Positions 26,304-35,508 are shown, counted from the first letter of the stretch. The stretch: DNA of 64,000 nt from Desulfuribacillus stibiiarsenatis (GCF_001742305.1 NZ_MJAT01000001.1:336703-400702); one strand, 5' to 3'. The notes: a model not told the origin generated them from the letters alone. Numbers and translations are program-made.

Positions 26304-29300
26304 ATGGACAATCGTACTCGTAAAAAAATCTTTGAAGAAGAGTTAGGAGCTTTAAAGCAAAAAGAATACATTACTCACGATGAGTATTCAATCATTGCTA
26401 ATGCTTACGAGATTTATTCCGCAGATCGACAGCTAGCAGTTCAAAAATTACAAGGAATCCAAACCCCAAGTGAGAAAATCATCAAGCCTGTATATCAACC
26501 GAAACCGAAAAAGGTTTTAAGTGCCCAGGACATTCGTGATCGGAATATTACTTGGATATTAATCGTTGGTGTCATTATGGTATTGCTCTCAGGGGTTATT
26601 ATAGCTACAAGTGCCTGGGATAATTTGAATAACATGACGAAGACAATTGGTATCAGCCTTGTTGCAGTCCTTTTCTTTGCCATCAGTTGGTTAACAGAGA
26701 ATAAACTGAAAATCGAAAAGACAGCCTTTGCATTCTGGATTTTAGGAAGTTTATTCCTACCTGTTACCGTTCTTTCAATAGGTTATTTTCAATTATTCGG
26801 GACATATCTATCGATTACAGGTGAGGGGAAGTATCTACTAGGTGTCTTCGCTGTAATTCTGTGTTTTCCCGTCTATGTGTACAGTGCTCATCGCTATCAG
26901 AATAAGTTATTCACATGGATTAGTCTGACGACGTTAAGCTTGGGAATAGGATTTGCGATTGCTTCATTCTATCCTCCCGTGGATGTATTTTACCTTGGAA
27001 TGATTGTATACAATTGTCTCTTGTTAGCCGGTTATATGTATTTGAAGAAAAATCAGAGATTCAAGTTATTTTTTGAGGAATTACCTTTGTTTACGCAGGT
27101 CAACCTTATTGTCAGTACGTTGTTAATGCTGAGTTTTTATAAGAGCCCAGTATTTTATGGCTTCAATATCTTACTTACGGCAGTTCTATATATGTTAATG
27201 GTCTATTCCCAAGGGAAAAAGGAATATGTGTATGTTTTTGGCGGACTCTTGGTATATGGTATCTATCAAGTTGTAGAGAATAGCATATTACAATCGTTCA
27301 ACTTCTTAATCTTTGCTCTCGCTGGATTTATCTTTATCGGTTTGGAGAAGTATTTAAAGAATGACGACTCTCTGAAAAAAATCTATCAAATCCTCAGTGG
27401 CGTAGTTTCTCTGATTGCTTTTCTGTATATCAGCGCAGAAGCTATGATGATAGGAATGGGAAGCTCTTCGGTTATTCTGTTAATCTCATATCTTTTGATT
27501 GCACTGAACTATATCTATCTTGCGTATAAAACAGAGCGTATAATTTTTAGCTATCTTGCGCCCGTGTTTTTAATGGTAGCCGGTTTTCAGTCCTATCAAT
27601 TGATGAAGAATTTTTATAGTTTTTTCGGGGTACCTATTCACATGTTTACACTAGCTGTTGCGATGTTCTTAGGCCTATATGTGTTTAACAAACACAAGTA
27701 TTTAATCCCTATCCGTTTTAGTAGTTTACTGGTGTCTATCACAGTGATGTTTATGACGATGTTGCTTGCATTTGTAGATAGTCAATTTAGTCTGTTAACC
27801 GTAATGCTCTTAATATTTGGTATTGTGTGCTGGGTAGTTCATAAGAAATCTGATCATCCAGATCTTCAATTTATAGGGAAATGGAGTATGCCTGTTGCAT
27901 GGTTTCTTGGCATCCTATCCTATTATTCCGTTGTATATCCTGATTTCCATGAATCCCATTATAGTATCTGGTTAATCTTAGCTACTGTGATTCTTTTAGG
28001 AGTTCATGAGATTTTCAGACGTAAAAGTCAAACAGAATTAGCGGAGAGTTTCTTCTATGTAGGGCATGGGGCGCTCGTCTATACCGTTGGTAATTTAATT
28101 CTGGCGCTTTCAATGGGAATCAATCAACCAATACTATTTATAGCATGTCTATTCGTCTATATATATAGTATGTACCGCACTACGATGGAATCGATGGTTA
28201 AGTATTCTCTGTACGGTGCATTTACAATGTTCACGATTACATTACTAGCCTTTATAGAGTATTGGAATCTTTCTTCCATCCACTATACGCAGGTGTTACT
28301 GTTTGCATCGGCAGGGATATTTCTTTTATGGTATCAAGTCTCTGACAGTTGGCGTAAGAGAATTATGTTCTATTTAATCCCATTCTCTTTGATTACTGTG
28401 TTATTTACGATGATCGAGACAACGTATTTCGATGTAGAGAATGTGATTACTTCTGTTCTAGCGATTATACTTTCTCTATGGATTATTAAAGCATGCAATC
28501 GCCCACTGATTAACATTTTGCCTTTAGCAGCATTCATTTACATTATGGACATCACTGTAAACGACGCTATGTTCCAATCCTATGAGAAGGCTTTCATTCT
28601 TCTAGGTACGATTTTTATCGTGAAAATCGTCGGTGAAAAGCTACAGAAGCATTTGTACAATACAAGTACGAAGAAAGACTATGAAATCATTGATTCGATC
28701 GACTGGTACACATTGACAGCATTTGTTTTAACAATTCAGATGATGTTTATCTATCAAGCAAATCTATTCCTAGCAGTCATTCCGTACTTGCTCATTCCTT
28801 ACCTGTTATTCTCGCAAATCAAGCGAGTGGATGGAGCGGTTACGAAAATCGTTCAGACAATTACTGTGGTTAGCATTCTATTGCCATATTACTACTTGCT
28901 TTACCGTCTAGATGTACCAAGAATTATAGAAACAGAGCTTATAGTTCTTCCTTGGATATTGCTTGTAATCGTACTGTCAACGCGTTTGTGGTCATCACAG
29001 CAAGCATTGATGAAAAAGCTCGAGTATGGTGTTCTAGTAGCTGCAGCAATCTTTCTGCTAAACGATACACTCATACAAAACAATCCATTAGAAGGCATCA
29101 TTTTAGGAATTCTATGTTTAATTTCGATTATCGGGGGATTCTATAAGAGAAAGAAGAGTTTCTTTTTCATAGGCATTGGGACTTTAGGGGTTAACGTCTT
29201 AATTAACACGCGGGAGTATTGGGGTAACTTGCCTTGGTGGGCGTACCTACTGGCTGCTGGACTGATTCTGATTGTTGTTGCTAGCTTGAATGAAATTGAG

Positions 29301-29372
29301 AAGAATAACGGTGGTAAGAAACCGAAGATTAACAAAGAGGTTATTATAGAGAAGTTTAAATCGTGGCAATAA
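26304..29372 (+). CDS. Very large polytopic membrane protein (DUF2157/SCO7613-like)
   Basis: A 1022-residue protein from ATG 26304 (GGAGGG nine bases upstream). A short cytoplasmic N-terminal head has a helical hairpin (EEELGALKQKEYITHDEYSIIANAYEIY), then a Pro/Lys linker. About 28-30 hydrophobic helices follow, many spaced in pairs (LIVGVIMVLLSGVIIATSAWDNL, then TIGISLVAVLFFAIS). This layout resembles the long membrane proteins annotated as DUF2157 or SCO7613 C-terminal domain. No transporter motif or active site is visible, and the function is unknown. Confidence 0.75.
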   Translation: MDNRTRKKIFEEELGALKQKEYITHDEYSIIANAYEIYSADRQLAVQKLQGIQTPSEKIIKPVYQPKPKKVLSAQDIRDRNITWILIVGVIMVLLSGVIIATSAWDNLNNMTKTIGISLVAVLFFAISWLTENKLKIEKTAFAFWILGSLFLPVTVLSIGYFQLFGTYLSITGEGKYLLGVFAVILCFPVYVYSAHRYQNKLFTWISLTTLSLGIGFAIASFYPPVDVFYLGMIVYNCLLLAGYMYLKKNQRFKLFFEELPLFTQVNLIVSTLLMLSFYKSPVFYGFNILLTAVLYMLMVYSQGKKEYVYVFGGLLVYGIYQVVENSILQSFNFLIFALAGFIFIGLEKYLKNDDSLKKIYQILSGVVSLIAFLYISAEAMMIGMGSSSVILLISYLLIALNYIYLAYKTERIIFSYLAPVFLMVAGFQSYQLMKNFYSFFGVPIHMFTLAVAMFLGLYVFNKHKYLIPIRFSSLLVSITVMFMTMLLAFVDSQFSLLTVMLLIFGIVCWVVHKKSDHPDLQFIGKWSMPVAWFLGILSYYSVVYPDFHESHYSIWLILATVILLGVHEIFRRKSQTELAESFFYVGHGALVYTVGNLILALSMGINQPILFIACLFVYIYSMYRTTMESMVKYSLYGAFTMFTITLLAFIEYWNLSSIHYTQVLLFASAGIFLLWYQVSDSWRKRIMFYLIPFSLITVLFTMIETTYFDVENVITSVLAIILSLWIIKACNRPLINILPLAAFIYIMDITVNDAMFQSYEKAFILLGTIFIVKIVGEKLQKHLYNTSTKKDYEIIDSIDWYTLTAFVLTIQMMFIYQANLFLAVIPYLLIPYLLFSQIKRVDGAVTKIVQTITVVSILLPYYYLLYRLDVPRIIETELIVLPWILLVIVLSTRLWSSQQALMKKLEYGVLVAAAIFLLNDTLIQNNPLEGIILGILCLISIIGGFYKRKKSFFFIGIGTLGVNVLINTREYWGNLPWWAYLLAAGLILIVVASLNEIEKNNGGKKPKINKEVIIEKFKSWQ

Positions 29373-29388
29373 ATGAAAGGTGATGTTG

Positions 29389-29880
29389 ATGAGTTTCATT
29401 CAGTCATTCCCGCCTTTACTATATGAGGATAGTCGAATATTGATCCTGGGCTCTATGCCCGGGGTTATTTCTCTTGAGGAAAATCAGTATTATGCGCATC
29501 CAAGAAACCACTTCTGGCGGATTCTATATTCCCTACTTGATGAATCATTGGAACACGACTACGATGCGAGAAAGCGATTCTTACGGGAAAAAGGGATTGG
29601 ATTGTGGGATGTGTTACATTCCTGTGTTCGAGAAGGAAGCCTAGATACTAGTATTCGCAATGAATCAGTGAATGACTTGCGTTCGATCTTAGGCACTCAT
29701 CCGAATATACGGGCAGTCTTCTTCAATGGTGCAAAAGCGGCCGAAACCTTCCGTAAAAAAGTCGGCTTTACTTTTGATAACATCGCGTTTATACAACTAC
29801 CATCGACTAGTCCAGCGTACACCATACCTTATGAAGAAAAGCTTGAGAAATGGAAAGTCATAAAGGAGTACCTATGCTAA
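29389..29880 (+). CDS. DNA-deoxyinosine (hypoxanthine) glycosylase, UDG superfamily
   Basis: A 163-residue family 6-like uracil-DNA-glycosylase-fold enzyme predicted to remove hypoxanthine from DNA. Visible motifs are ILGSMPGVISLEENQYYAHPRNHFWRIL (motif with the N of PRNHFW), GIGLWDVLHSCVREGSLD, VFFNGAKA, and LPSTSPAY near the end. The start at ATG 29389 is set by AAAGGTGA; GTG 29380 sits inside that site. It overlaps the next gene by seven bases. Confidence 0.88.
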   Translation: MSFIQSFPPLLYEDSRILILGSMPGVISLEENQYYAHPRNHFWRILYSLLDESLEHDYDARKRFLREKGIGLWDVLHSCVREGSLDTSIRNESVNDLRSILGTHPNIRAVFFNGAKAAETFRKKVGFTFDNIAFIQLPSTSPAYTIPYEEKLEKWKVIKEYLC

Positions 29881-30257
29881 AAAGAAACCGTATAATGTAT
29901 GCTACGTTCGTATGTATTGTCATTCTTTTAGGCCTTGCTTCTAGGGCGTTTCCTTTGGATTGGTGGGGTGACCAATATATAGGCGATGTACTATGGGCTC
30001 TGATGGTATTCTATTTATTCGCAACAGTTTTCCATAGAAAAGATACCTATTGGATTGCAGTAGTCGCTATAGGTTTTGCATTTGCCATTGAGATCAGTCA
30101 GTTGTATCAAGGGGACTGGATAAACTCCATTCGGTACACTAGAGTTGGTGGACTTATTTTAGGGTATGGATTTTTATGGTCGGATTTAGTTGCTTATATT
30201 GTAGGGGTTTCCATCGGTGCTATTTCTGATCGATATTTATATAAAAGTGAGGGGTAA
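29874..30257 (+). CDS. DUF2809 membrane protein
   Basis: A 127-residue membrane protein with about four helices. The DUF2809 pattern is visible: GLASRAFPLDWWGDQYIGDVLWALMVF, AFAIEISQLYQGDWINSIR and GFLWSDLVAYIVGV. The function is unknown. AAAGGAG precedes ATG 29874, inside the end of the glycosylase gene. Confidence 0.88.
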   Translation: MLKRNRIMYATFVCIVILLGLASRAFPLDWWGDQYIGDVLWALMVFYLFATVFHRKDTYWIAVVAIGFAFAIEISQLYQGDWINSIRYTRVGGLILGYGFLWSDLVAYIVGVSIGAISDRYLYKSEG

Positions 30258-30263
30258 TATTTG

Positions 30264-30743
30264 ATGGAACAAATTGAAGGTATGGATATACGCCCAGTTA
30301 CTGATGAAGATTTGGATGAAGTATTGCACTTATTCTACCAAACGGTTCACACTATAAATGCTCAAGATTATCGGCAGGACCAGCTTGATACTTGGGCACC
30401 GCAACATCCAGATAAGGAAAAATGGTTAACTTCGTTACGAAGCAACATTGCTTATGTTATCAAACAAGACAACAAGTTAGTTGGTTTTGCGGACTTAAAT
30501 CAGAGAAGATATATTGATAGATTATTCGTTCACAAAGATTACCAAAGGATGGGCATTGCAAGTTTACTGGTAACAACTCTTGAAGCTGAAGCTAAGAAAT
30601 TAAAGTACAATGAAGTAATGACAGAAGCTAGTATTACTGCTAGAGGTTTTTTTGAAAAAAAGGGGTATGATACCGTTCGAATGCAAGATAAAGAGTTAAG
30701 AGGTATGTTTTTTAGGAACTATATTATGAAAAAAGAATTATAA
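30264..30743 (+). CDS. GNAT family N-acetyltransferase
   Basis: A 159-residue acetyltransferase: MDIRPVTDEDLDEVLHLFYQTVHTINAQDY at the start, LVGFADLNQRRYIDRLFVHKDYQRMGIASLLV (acetyl-CoA loop QRMGIA), and ITARGFFEKKGYD at the C terminus. It is closest in style to the YafP/ElaA-type small acetyltransferases. It follows the DUF2809 gene by six bases behind GAGGGG. The substrate is unknown. Confidence 0.9.
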   Translation: MEQIEGMDIRPVTDEDLDEVLHLFYQTVHTINAQDYRQDQLDTWAPQHPDKEKWLTSLRSNIAYVIKQDNKLVGFADLNQRRYIDRLFVHKDYQRMGIASLLVTTLEAEAKKLKYNEVMTEASITARGFFEKKGYDTVRMQDKELRGMFFRNYIMKKEL

Positions 30744-30824
30744 ACTACAACTTTTAAATATGATAGAATGGAATCGAAGGCAAATAATACCATGGTAATT
30801 TATGGATTTTAAGGTGGTTTCCGT

Positions 30825-31082
30825 TTGAATAAGAAAAAACGAAGAATATTTGTGGTAATAATTTTAATGTGGTTAGTTTTTGCAGGTACAGATTTCACAC
30901 TTGCGGCTTTGGATAAGTCGCCGATCTTTGCTCTCCCAATTGTTAAGTACAAAGATGGTGGTTCAGTTGAGTTTTATGGACTAGGGTACAAAGTAATTCG
31001 ATATGTGAATTTATCTGTTGAAAGTGGCCCAGTGGTTGAAAAAGTGGAATTTGGCACTTGGTTCATGAAGTTTCAGCGATAA
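30825..31082 (+). CDS. Small membrane-anchored protein
   Basis: An 85-residue protein from TTG 30825 behind AAGGTGG. N-terminal basic residues are followed by one helix (RRIFVVIILMWLVFAGTDFTLA). An extracytoplasmic part follows, DKSPIFALPIVKYKDGGSVEFYGLGYKVIRY, a pattern I recall from many short Bacillus hypothetical proteins. No function is known. It is the last ordinary gene before the structured elements begin. Confidence 0.7.
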   Translation: MNKKKRRIFVVIILMWLVFAGTDFTLAALDKSPIFALPIVKYKDGGSVEFYGLGYKVIRYVNLSVESGPVVEKVEFGTWFMKFQR

Positions 31083-31100
31083 ATCTAGAATGTATTTTCC

Positions 31101-31175
31101 CGAACCAAGGTTCGTCTAAGATCCAGCTTGTGCTATCTTTTACGAACCCCATGTTCGGAAAGGAAGTAGTTAGGC
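31101..31175 (+). repeat. Structured element 1, partial attC-like
   Basis: Nested arms CCGAAC / GTTCGG, GGTTCG / CGAACC and AAGAT / ATCTT, followed by GTTAGGC at 31169-31175, which fits the integron core consensus GTTRRRY. No matching left core (RYYYAAC) was found, so this copy may be incomplete. It marks the proposed left edge of the cassette array. Confidence 0.4.
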
Positions 31176-31206
31176 GAAATCATTAGCTCGGCAATGGAGG
31201 AGTACT

Positions 31207-32313
31207 ATGGAAGATATTTTTGGGATGTTGTCATCGACATTAGATTTAAGGGATACTTATCGGCTCGGTCAAAAGGTTTCCTCAGAGAATTTACTTGAGA
31301 ATAAGAAGAAAGTGAATCAGATTATTTCGCTAGCAAAGAAAAATGCTAAAAGTGATAAGTGTCTTTATTGTGGAGAGAAGGTCACGAGTTTCTGTAATTC
31401 ACATACTATACCTGCTTTTATTCTAGAAAATATATCAGTTGAAGGGAACTTGTATAACTTTAATAAGATGATTGGCTCACCTTTAATTAAAGATGAGGAT
31501 GGTATCAATAGGTCAGGAACTTTTTATGTTATCTGCAGAGATTGTGATAGTAAGGTGTTCGCAGAATACGAAAATCCAGATAAGTACTCTACTGATCCGA
31601 GCCATAAGATGCTAGCTCAGATAGCAATGAAAAATTTCTTGAAGAATATTTATAAAAGAAAGCTTGAATTTGAAATATATAAGATAGTTAATGAACAGAT
31701 GGGACTACCTTATGGTATGTTAGAGCATCAAAGTAATATTATTGAATTGGACTTGAATGAATTTACGAATGAGTATATACGAGCTAAGAAGTCAGCTGAG
31801 AAGAATAAGAGTGATGCGTATTATATGTTCTTTTGTGAACGCCTAGATTATGTTGTTCCTGTTGCCTTCCAAGGTCCGATTGCTATGTCAACTGACTTAG
31901 AGGGTGGAGTTATTAATAAGTTGTTCGATATGGATCCGAAATATAAGCTTCAGGAGCTGCATTTATGTATTTTCCCATTTAAGGAAGAAAGTCTTGTATT
32001 TATGTTTATTGATAGTCGATCGAAGAGATATAGAAAATTTTATAAGCAGTTTAGAAAGCTTTCCTTGGAAGAACAGTTAAAGGTAGTTGTATATTTAATT
32101 TTTGCGTATACAGAAGATTTCTTTATACATAAGGACTTAGATGATGAGATATTGCGTAATGAAGTATTACTTGAGATTAGCGGTAAATCGTCAATAGTTA
32201 CGTCAATGATACCCTTTGTTGATGGAGATGAAGTTGTTCAACAATCTTATGATTTCAGTCAACTAAGTCAAGTTCCCAATATTTTTAGTAAAAGATATGA
32301 AGTAGGTCGCTAA
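31207..32313 (+). CDS. Zinc-finger protein of unknown function
   Basis: A 368-residue soluble protein behind TGGAGGAG. It has a treble-clef or HNH-like metal site: C52-x2-C55 (KCLYCGEKV), H66 in CNSHTIP, and C110-x2-C113 (VICRDCDSK). The C-terminal 250 residues are helical and charged with no catalytic motif I can name. The N-terminal finger resembles those in HNH-associated proteins of defence and mobile islands, but a complete nuclease motif is not visible. It is flanked on both sides by attC-like elements as a single-gene cassette. Confidence 0.65.
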   Translation: MEDIFGMLSSTLDLRDTYRLGQKVSSENLLENKKKVNQIISLAKKNAKSDKCLYCGEKVTSFCNSHTIPAFILENISVEGNLYNFNKMIGSPLIKDEDGINRSGTFYVICRDCDSKVFAEYENPDKYSTDPSHKMLAQIAMKNFLKNIYKRKLEFEIYKIVNEQMGLPYGMLEHQSNIIELDLNEFTNEYIRAKKSAEKNKSDAYYMFFCERLDYVVPVAFQGPIAMSTDLEGGVINKLFDMDPKYKLQELHLCIFPFKEESLVFMFIDSRSKRYRKFYKQFRKLSLEEQLKVVVYLIFAYTEDFFIHKDLDDEILRNEVLLEISGKSSIVTSMIPFVDGDEVVQQSYDFSQLSQVPNIFSKRYEVGR

Positions 32314-32320
32314 TGACTGT

Positions 32321-32448
32321 GCCTAACAATGCACTCTAGTTCGCTTTGCCTATTTTAGGTCATGCCTTCAAAGAAGCAAAGCACATTTCCAGCCCAAGAT
32401 AAGAGCTATCTAGGGCTGAGAAACGTCTTTAGTGCGGGGACGTTAGAG
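32321..32448 (+). repeat. Structured element 2, attC-like
   Basis: Starts seven bases after the stop codon with GCCTAAC and ends with GTTAGAG. Inner arms are GCACT (32331-32335) and AGTGC (32431-32435). Internal stems are GCTTTGC / GCAAAGC and CAGCCC / GGGCTG, the latter enclosing AGATA-agagc-TATCT. This is the general architecture of an integron attC site with a long variable middle. Confidence 0.6.
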
Positions 32449-32528
32449 GAAATGGCACTATTAGATTCATTAAATAGATTATTAGTATAATATAGCTTGC
32501 AAAGTGAGAAGCAGGGGTGTAATAGATT

Positions 32529-34097
32529 ATGGCATATAACCTGGATGATATCACCAAAGAGTTCATGTTTAAAGGATTATTCTCGGAATATTTACCGTCT
32601 AATTATAACTTAGATAGTAAAAACATTAATATATTTGAGGACGTTGAAATTTCTCAAAGCTCTGATTTTATAGACCCTTACAAATATTCAATGAGCCGAT
32701 TTATTGATAACGAAAAACGTAGAGTTATATATTTGCCAGAGTTAACTGCCTATTTATCAGTTGTAAAGTATATGAAAGAAAATAACATTATTAAAGAACT
32801 TGTGGATTTTTCGATTAGCGGTAATAGCTCTTTTTCAAAATTAGTACAAGCCAATGGCAAATTATCCAAACATGAGATTTCTTATTTTGGTGATTATATC
32901 GAAGATGTAGAAATGGATGATGAATTATTCGTTTCAACATATATTCCAAATGTAGTAGAAAAAATAAACAGAGCTAAAGGCGCAAAAGGTATCTTATATT
33001 TAGATATATCAAATCATTATGCAAGCATATACACACATATATTACCATCTATTTTATTGGGATATGACGAGGCAATTACTCAATTTAAAATATTCTTAAG
33101 TAATAATCAGGATGAAAGAGTAACAAGTGATTACAAAAAATATAAAGATTTAGATGAGAAAGTAAGAGCACTTAATGCAGGAAGAACCAATGGTTTACTA
33201 ACAGGCACCTTAATTTCCCAGTTTATTGCAGAAGCTTTATTAACTCGTATAGATAAAGAGATTGAAAAAAGGAACATTAATTTTGTAAGGTATGCTGATG
33301 ATTATGAGGTTTTTATTTACGATGAAAATGAAATAGAGAAAATTTCAACTGAAATTAGTGACACTATAGCAAAGTACCACTTTACCTTTAATAACGAAAA
33401 ATCAAGATATATCCAGTTTCCTTATTATGCGGTAAAGAATTTGGAGAAAATATACAACAGATACTTGCAGTCAAATGTTGACTCACCAGAAATTATAGAG
33501 CTTTTCAATACATATTTTAGTTTGGAGAAAGAAGGAACGAAGGGTGCAGTTAGGTACTTAATAAAATCAATTGATCAAAGGATAAAAATAAAAGACAAAC
33601 AACTTTATACCTCTTTTCTATTGAATGTTTTGGTTAACGACAATAGATCGTTAATAAAAGTATGTGAGCTAATTGTTAGGGAGAAAGAAAACTTGTGTTT
33701 TAAGGATGATCATATTGAGATTATAAAAAATTTGTTAAATCAATATATTGTCACAAAAAAAGAGTTGGAAGTAATTTGGTTATTATATCTATTGAAAAAT
33801 TTGGGAGTTAATGCCTTAGACGAAGATACAATGATGAAAGTTATACATAGTAATAATGAATTAGCGTTAGTTATGATTATCGATGAATATAAACTCAACA
33901 TAAATGATGAAATTAAAAAAGTATTAATCCAATCGGCAAAATCTTGGATACTACTATATCAGTTATTTCTAAGAGAGTATATAACAAAAGAAGAGTTCAA
34001 AGTAAAGTCGGGGATTAAAAAGAATATTGCGTTTTACTCTAGGTTAAAACACAAGCAGTTCACTCATTATAAAAGTATCAATATGGCTAATAAATAA
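32529..34097 (+). CDS. Reverse transcriptase of the abortive-infection / DRT (unknown-group) type
   Basis: A 522-residue RNA-directed DNA polymerase homologue. RT blocks: LDISNHYASIYTH (158-170, first catalytic Asp at 159), NGLLTGTLISQ (221-231), FVRYADDYEVF (catalytic Asp-Asp at 257-258) and NNEKS (288-292). There is no intron maturase X/En domain, no retron VTG signature, and no integrase fusion. The RT core is followed by about 210 residues of alpha-helical sequence (310-522), as in AbiK/Abi-P2/DRT proteins. The SIYTH motif is typical of unknown-group defence RTs. AGCAGGGGTG precedes the ATG. It lies alone between two attC-like elements; a phage-defence role is inference. Confidence 0.82.
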   Translation: MAYNLDDITKEFMFKGLFSEYLPSNYNLDSKNINIFEDVEISQSSDFIDPYKYSMSRFIDNEKRRVIYLPELTAYLSVVKYMKENNIIKELVDFSISGNSSFSKLVQANGKLSKHEISYFGDYIEDVEMDDELFVSTYIPNVVEKINRAKGAKGILYLDISNHYASIYTHILPSILLGYDEAITQFKIFLSNNQDERVTSDYKKYKDLDEKVRALNAGRTNGLLTGTLISQFIAEALLTRIDKEIEKRNINFVRYADDYEVFIYDENEIEKISTEISDTIAKYHFTFNNEKSRYIQFPYYAVKNLEKIYNRYLQSNVDSPEIIELFNTYFSLEKEGTKGAVRYLIKSIDQRIKIKDKQLYTSFLLNVLVNDNRSLIKVCELIVREKENLCFKDDHIEIIKNLLNQYIVTKKELEVIWLLYLLKNLGVNALDEDTMMKVIHSNNELALVMIIDEYKLNINDEIKKVLIQSAKSWILLYQLFLREYITKEEFKVKSGIKKNIAFYSRLKHKQFTHYKSINMANK

Positions 34098-34124
34098 TAT
34101 ATTCAAATAATATTATGCCACACC

Positions 34125-34301
34125 CTCTAACAATGTGTATGCACTAGGGTACGGATGCAATTTTGATGCAAGAAGCTAAGCTAAGATGCCAAGCACGTAG
34201 CGACTGCCGCAACCGCATTTCTTCGCTGGGTGCAAAAGCACCGCAAAGAAGTATTTACTGTGGGTACAGCTCAGAAACGCCGCATACACGGAACGATAGG
34301 C
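34125..34301 (+). repeat. Structured element 3, attC-like
   Basis: CTCTAAC, then arm TGTGTATGC (34134-34142), a 130-base structured middle, arm GCATACAC (34282-34289), and GATAGGC. The middle (34216-34278) shares an obvious sequence with element 7 (TTTCTTCGCT, GGTGC..GCACC, CAAAGAAG, GGTACAGCTCAGAAAC). Confidence 0.58.
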
Positions 34302-34337
34302 GACAGACTCTGCGATTACCGCGCCTCCTGCGCGGAT
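34301..34337 (+). repeat. Cassette-start repeat, copy 1
   Basis: CGACAGACTCTGCGATTACC and a hairpin CCGCGC-ctcct-GCGCGG directly after the right core of element 3. A near copy follows the right core of element 6. Confidence 0.6.
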
Positions 34338-34414
34338 TAACAGAGCAATGATAGAATCGTATAAATTTAAGTATATGTTAAGATAACTTACTGCGCGAGG
34401 AGTTGTTAGCATTG

Positions 34415-34873
34415 ATGAGCGAAAAAGAGAGTTGGGTTATAGCAATATTACTAGCGGTTGCCACCTTAACGATTACAGATTTATCCCCAGTCTATTCAGA
34501 AGCGTTAACACTTTACTATATTAGAGTTGGTTTGCTACTTTTAGCTGCAATATTGGGCTATTTTATAATTAATAATGTTTACAGTTTGAAAAGTGAAAAA
34601 TCGCAAATAGAGAGATGGAAAGGCTTTTGCAAACAAGGTTTAGCTATGAGTATTGGAAGAATAAGTATAGCAATATTTATTTTTTTAAACTTATTGATTA
34701 CTGGGGGTCAATATATTTTTTATGGTCAAAAGGTTTGGCTAACTATACTATCATTACAGTTAATAGATGTATTTGCGATAATTACTATACTAGGGGTATT
34801 TAGTTTGTTAGCAAGTGTTGTAGTGTACTACGAAATGGAAAGAAAATATAAGAATATGGAAGAGCGCAATTAG
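34415..34873 (+). CDS. Four-helix membrane protein of unknown function
   Basis: A 152-residue membrane protein from ATG 34415 (GAGGAG about 12 bases upstream). Helices lie at about 8-24, 36-54, 80-104 and 113-140, followed by a charged tail (YYEMERKYKNMEERN). No motif is recognised. Single-gene cassette between elements 3 and 4. Confidence 0.62.
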   Translation: MSEKESWVIAILLAVATLTITDLSPVYSEALTLYYIRVGLLLLAAILGYFIINNVYSLKSEKSQIERWKGFCKQGLAMSIGRISIAIFIFLNLLITGGQYIFYGQKVWLTILSLQLIDVFAIITILGVFSLLASVVVYYEMERKYKNMEERN

Positions 34874-34946
34874 AAGAAGGTTTTTTATGGAAGTTGTGTA
34901 AATTCGCAGCGTCCTCCTGCTTTTGGTATCGAAAGCAGAGACCGTC

Positions 34947-35000
34947 GCCTAACAAAGCACTCGCATAAGATAATAGTATGGTAATGCTCTATACGAAGTG
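34947..35000 (+). repeat. Structured element 4, attC-like remnant
   Basis: GCCTAAC followed by GCACT and, 40 bases on, AGTG pairing with it. No right core is present, and the next 5 bases open into a gene fragment without a start codon. This suggests a deletion removed the right half together with the start of that gene. Confidence 0.42.
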
Positions 35001-35001
35001 A

Positions 35002-35295
35002 TGGCGCCCTACTTATGAAGATGCTAAAAAGAAATGGATTCAACGGGTAAAGGATTTAAGGGAACAAGGCGTTTATCTCGTTGAATACAATCAATTACGA
35101 GTTGGTTTAGATGATACTTATCCAGTGGGAAAAGTAGATTTAGTCTTTATGGAAAACGGTGAAAAGAAAGTAAAAAAGGATGTTCAATTGTGGTTTGCTA
35201 CAAGAAATGATAAGTGGAAGTTAGGAAATTTGGATTATCGTTACGATGATATTAAAGAAGAATGGGAAGATGCTTTAAGTGGGAATCTAAACTAA
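35002..35295 (+). pseudogene. Gene fragment lacking its start
   Basis: An open frame of 97 codons with strongly coding-like sequence (AKKKWIQRVKDLREQG, VYLVEYNQLRVGLDDTYPVGKVDLVF, DIKEEWEDALSGNLN), but preceded directly by an in-frame TGA and with no usable start codon. The 5' end has probably been lost at the element 4 junction. I do not recognise the family. The stop codon is embedded in the next repeat (CTAAACTAACGGG). Confidence 0.6.
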
Positions 35296-35399
35296 CGGGT
35301 AGCGTTAGCTTAATACTTTTGGGGTCATTCTGCCCACATCCACTAGCTAAGATATGGTTATCTAAATCTAGCGGACGTTGCAGAAGCCAGACGTTATAT
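35290..35399 (+). repeat. Structured element 5, attC-like hybrid
   Basis: Begins at the stop codon with ACTAACGGGTAGCGTTAG, contains arms TTCTGC (35328-35333) and GCAGAA (35380-35385) around an inner AGATA..TATCT hairpin (35350-35363), and ends in GTTATAT. The left core does not match the right core, so it may be a recombinant of two elements. Confidence 0.48.
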
Positions 35400-35508
35400 G
35401 ACAGTTCCGAAGACCACACTAGATAGAAATATGGGAGCAATTATCGATTTACAAATTTTGCAAAAGATTATATGCTATTAGTAATAAAAGATTTAAGGTG
35501 GTGTGGTC

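Noticed and set aside
32321..32448. Non-coding RNA partner dedicated to the reverse transcriptase
   Set aside because: The same architecture occurs beside unrelated genes, so a recombination element explains it better; an additional RNA role is not excluded.
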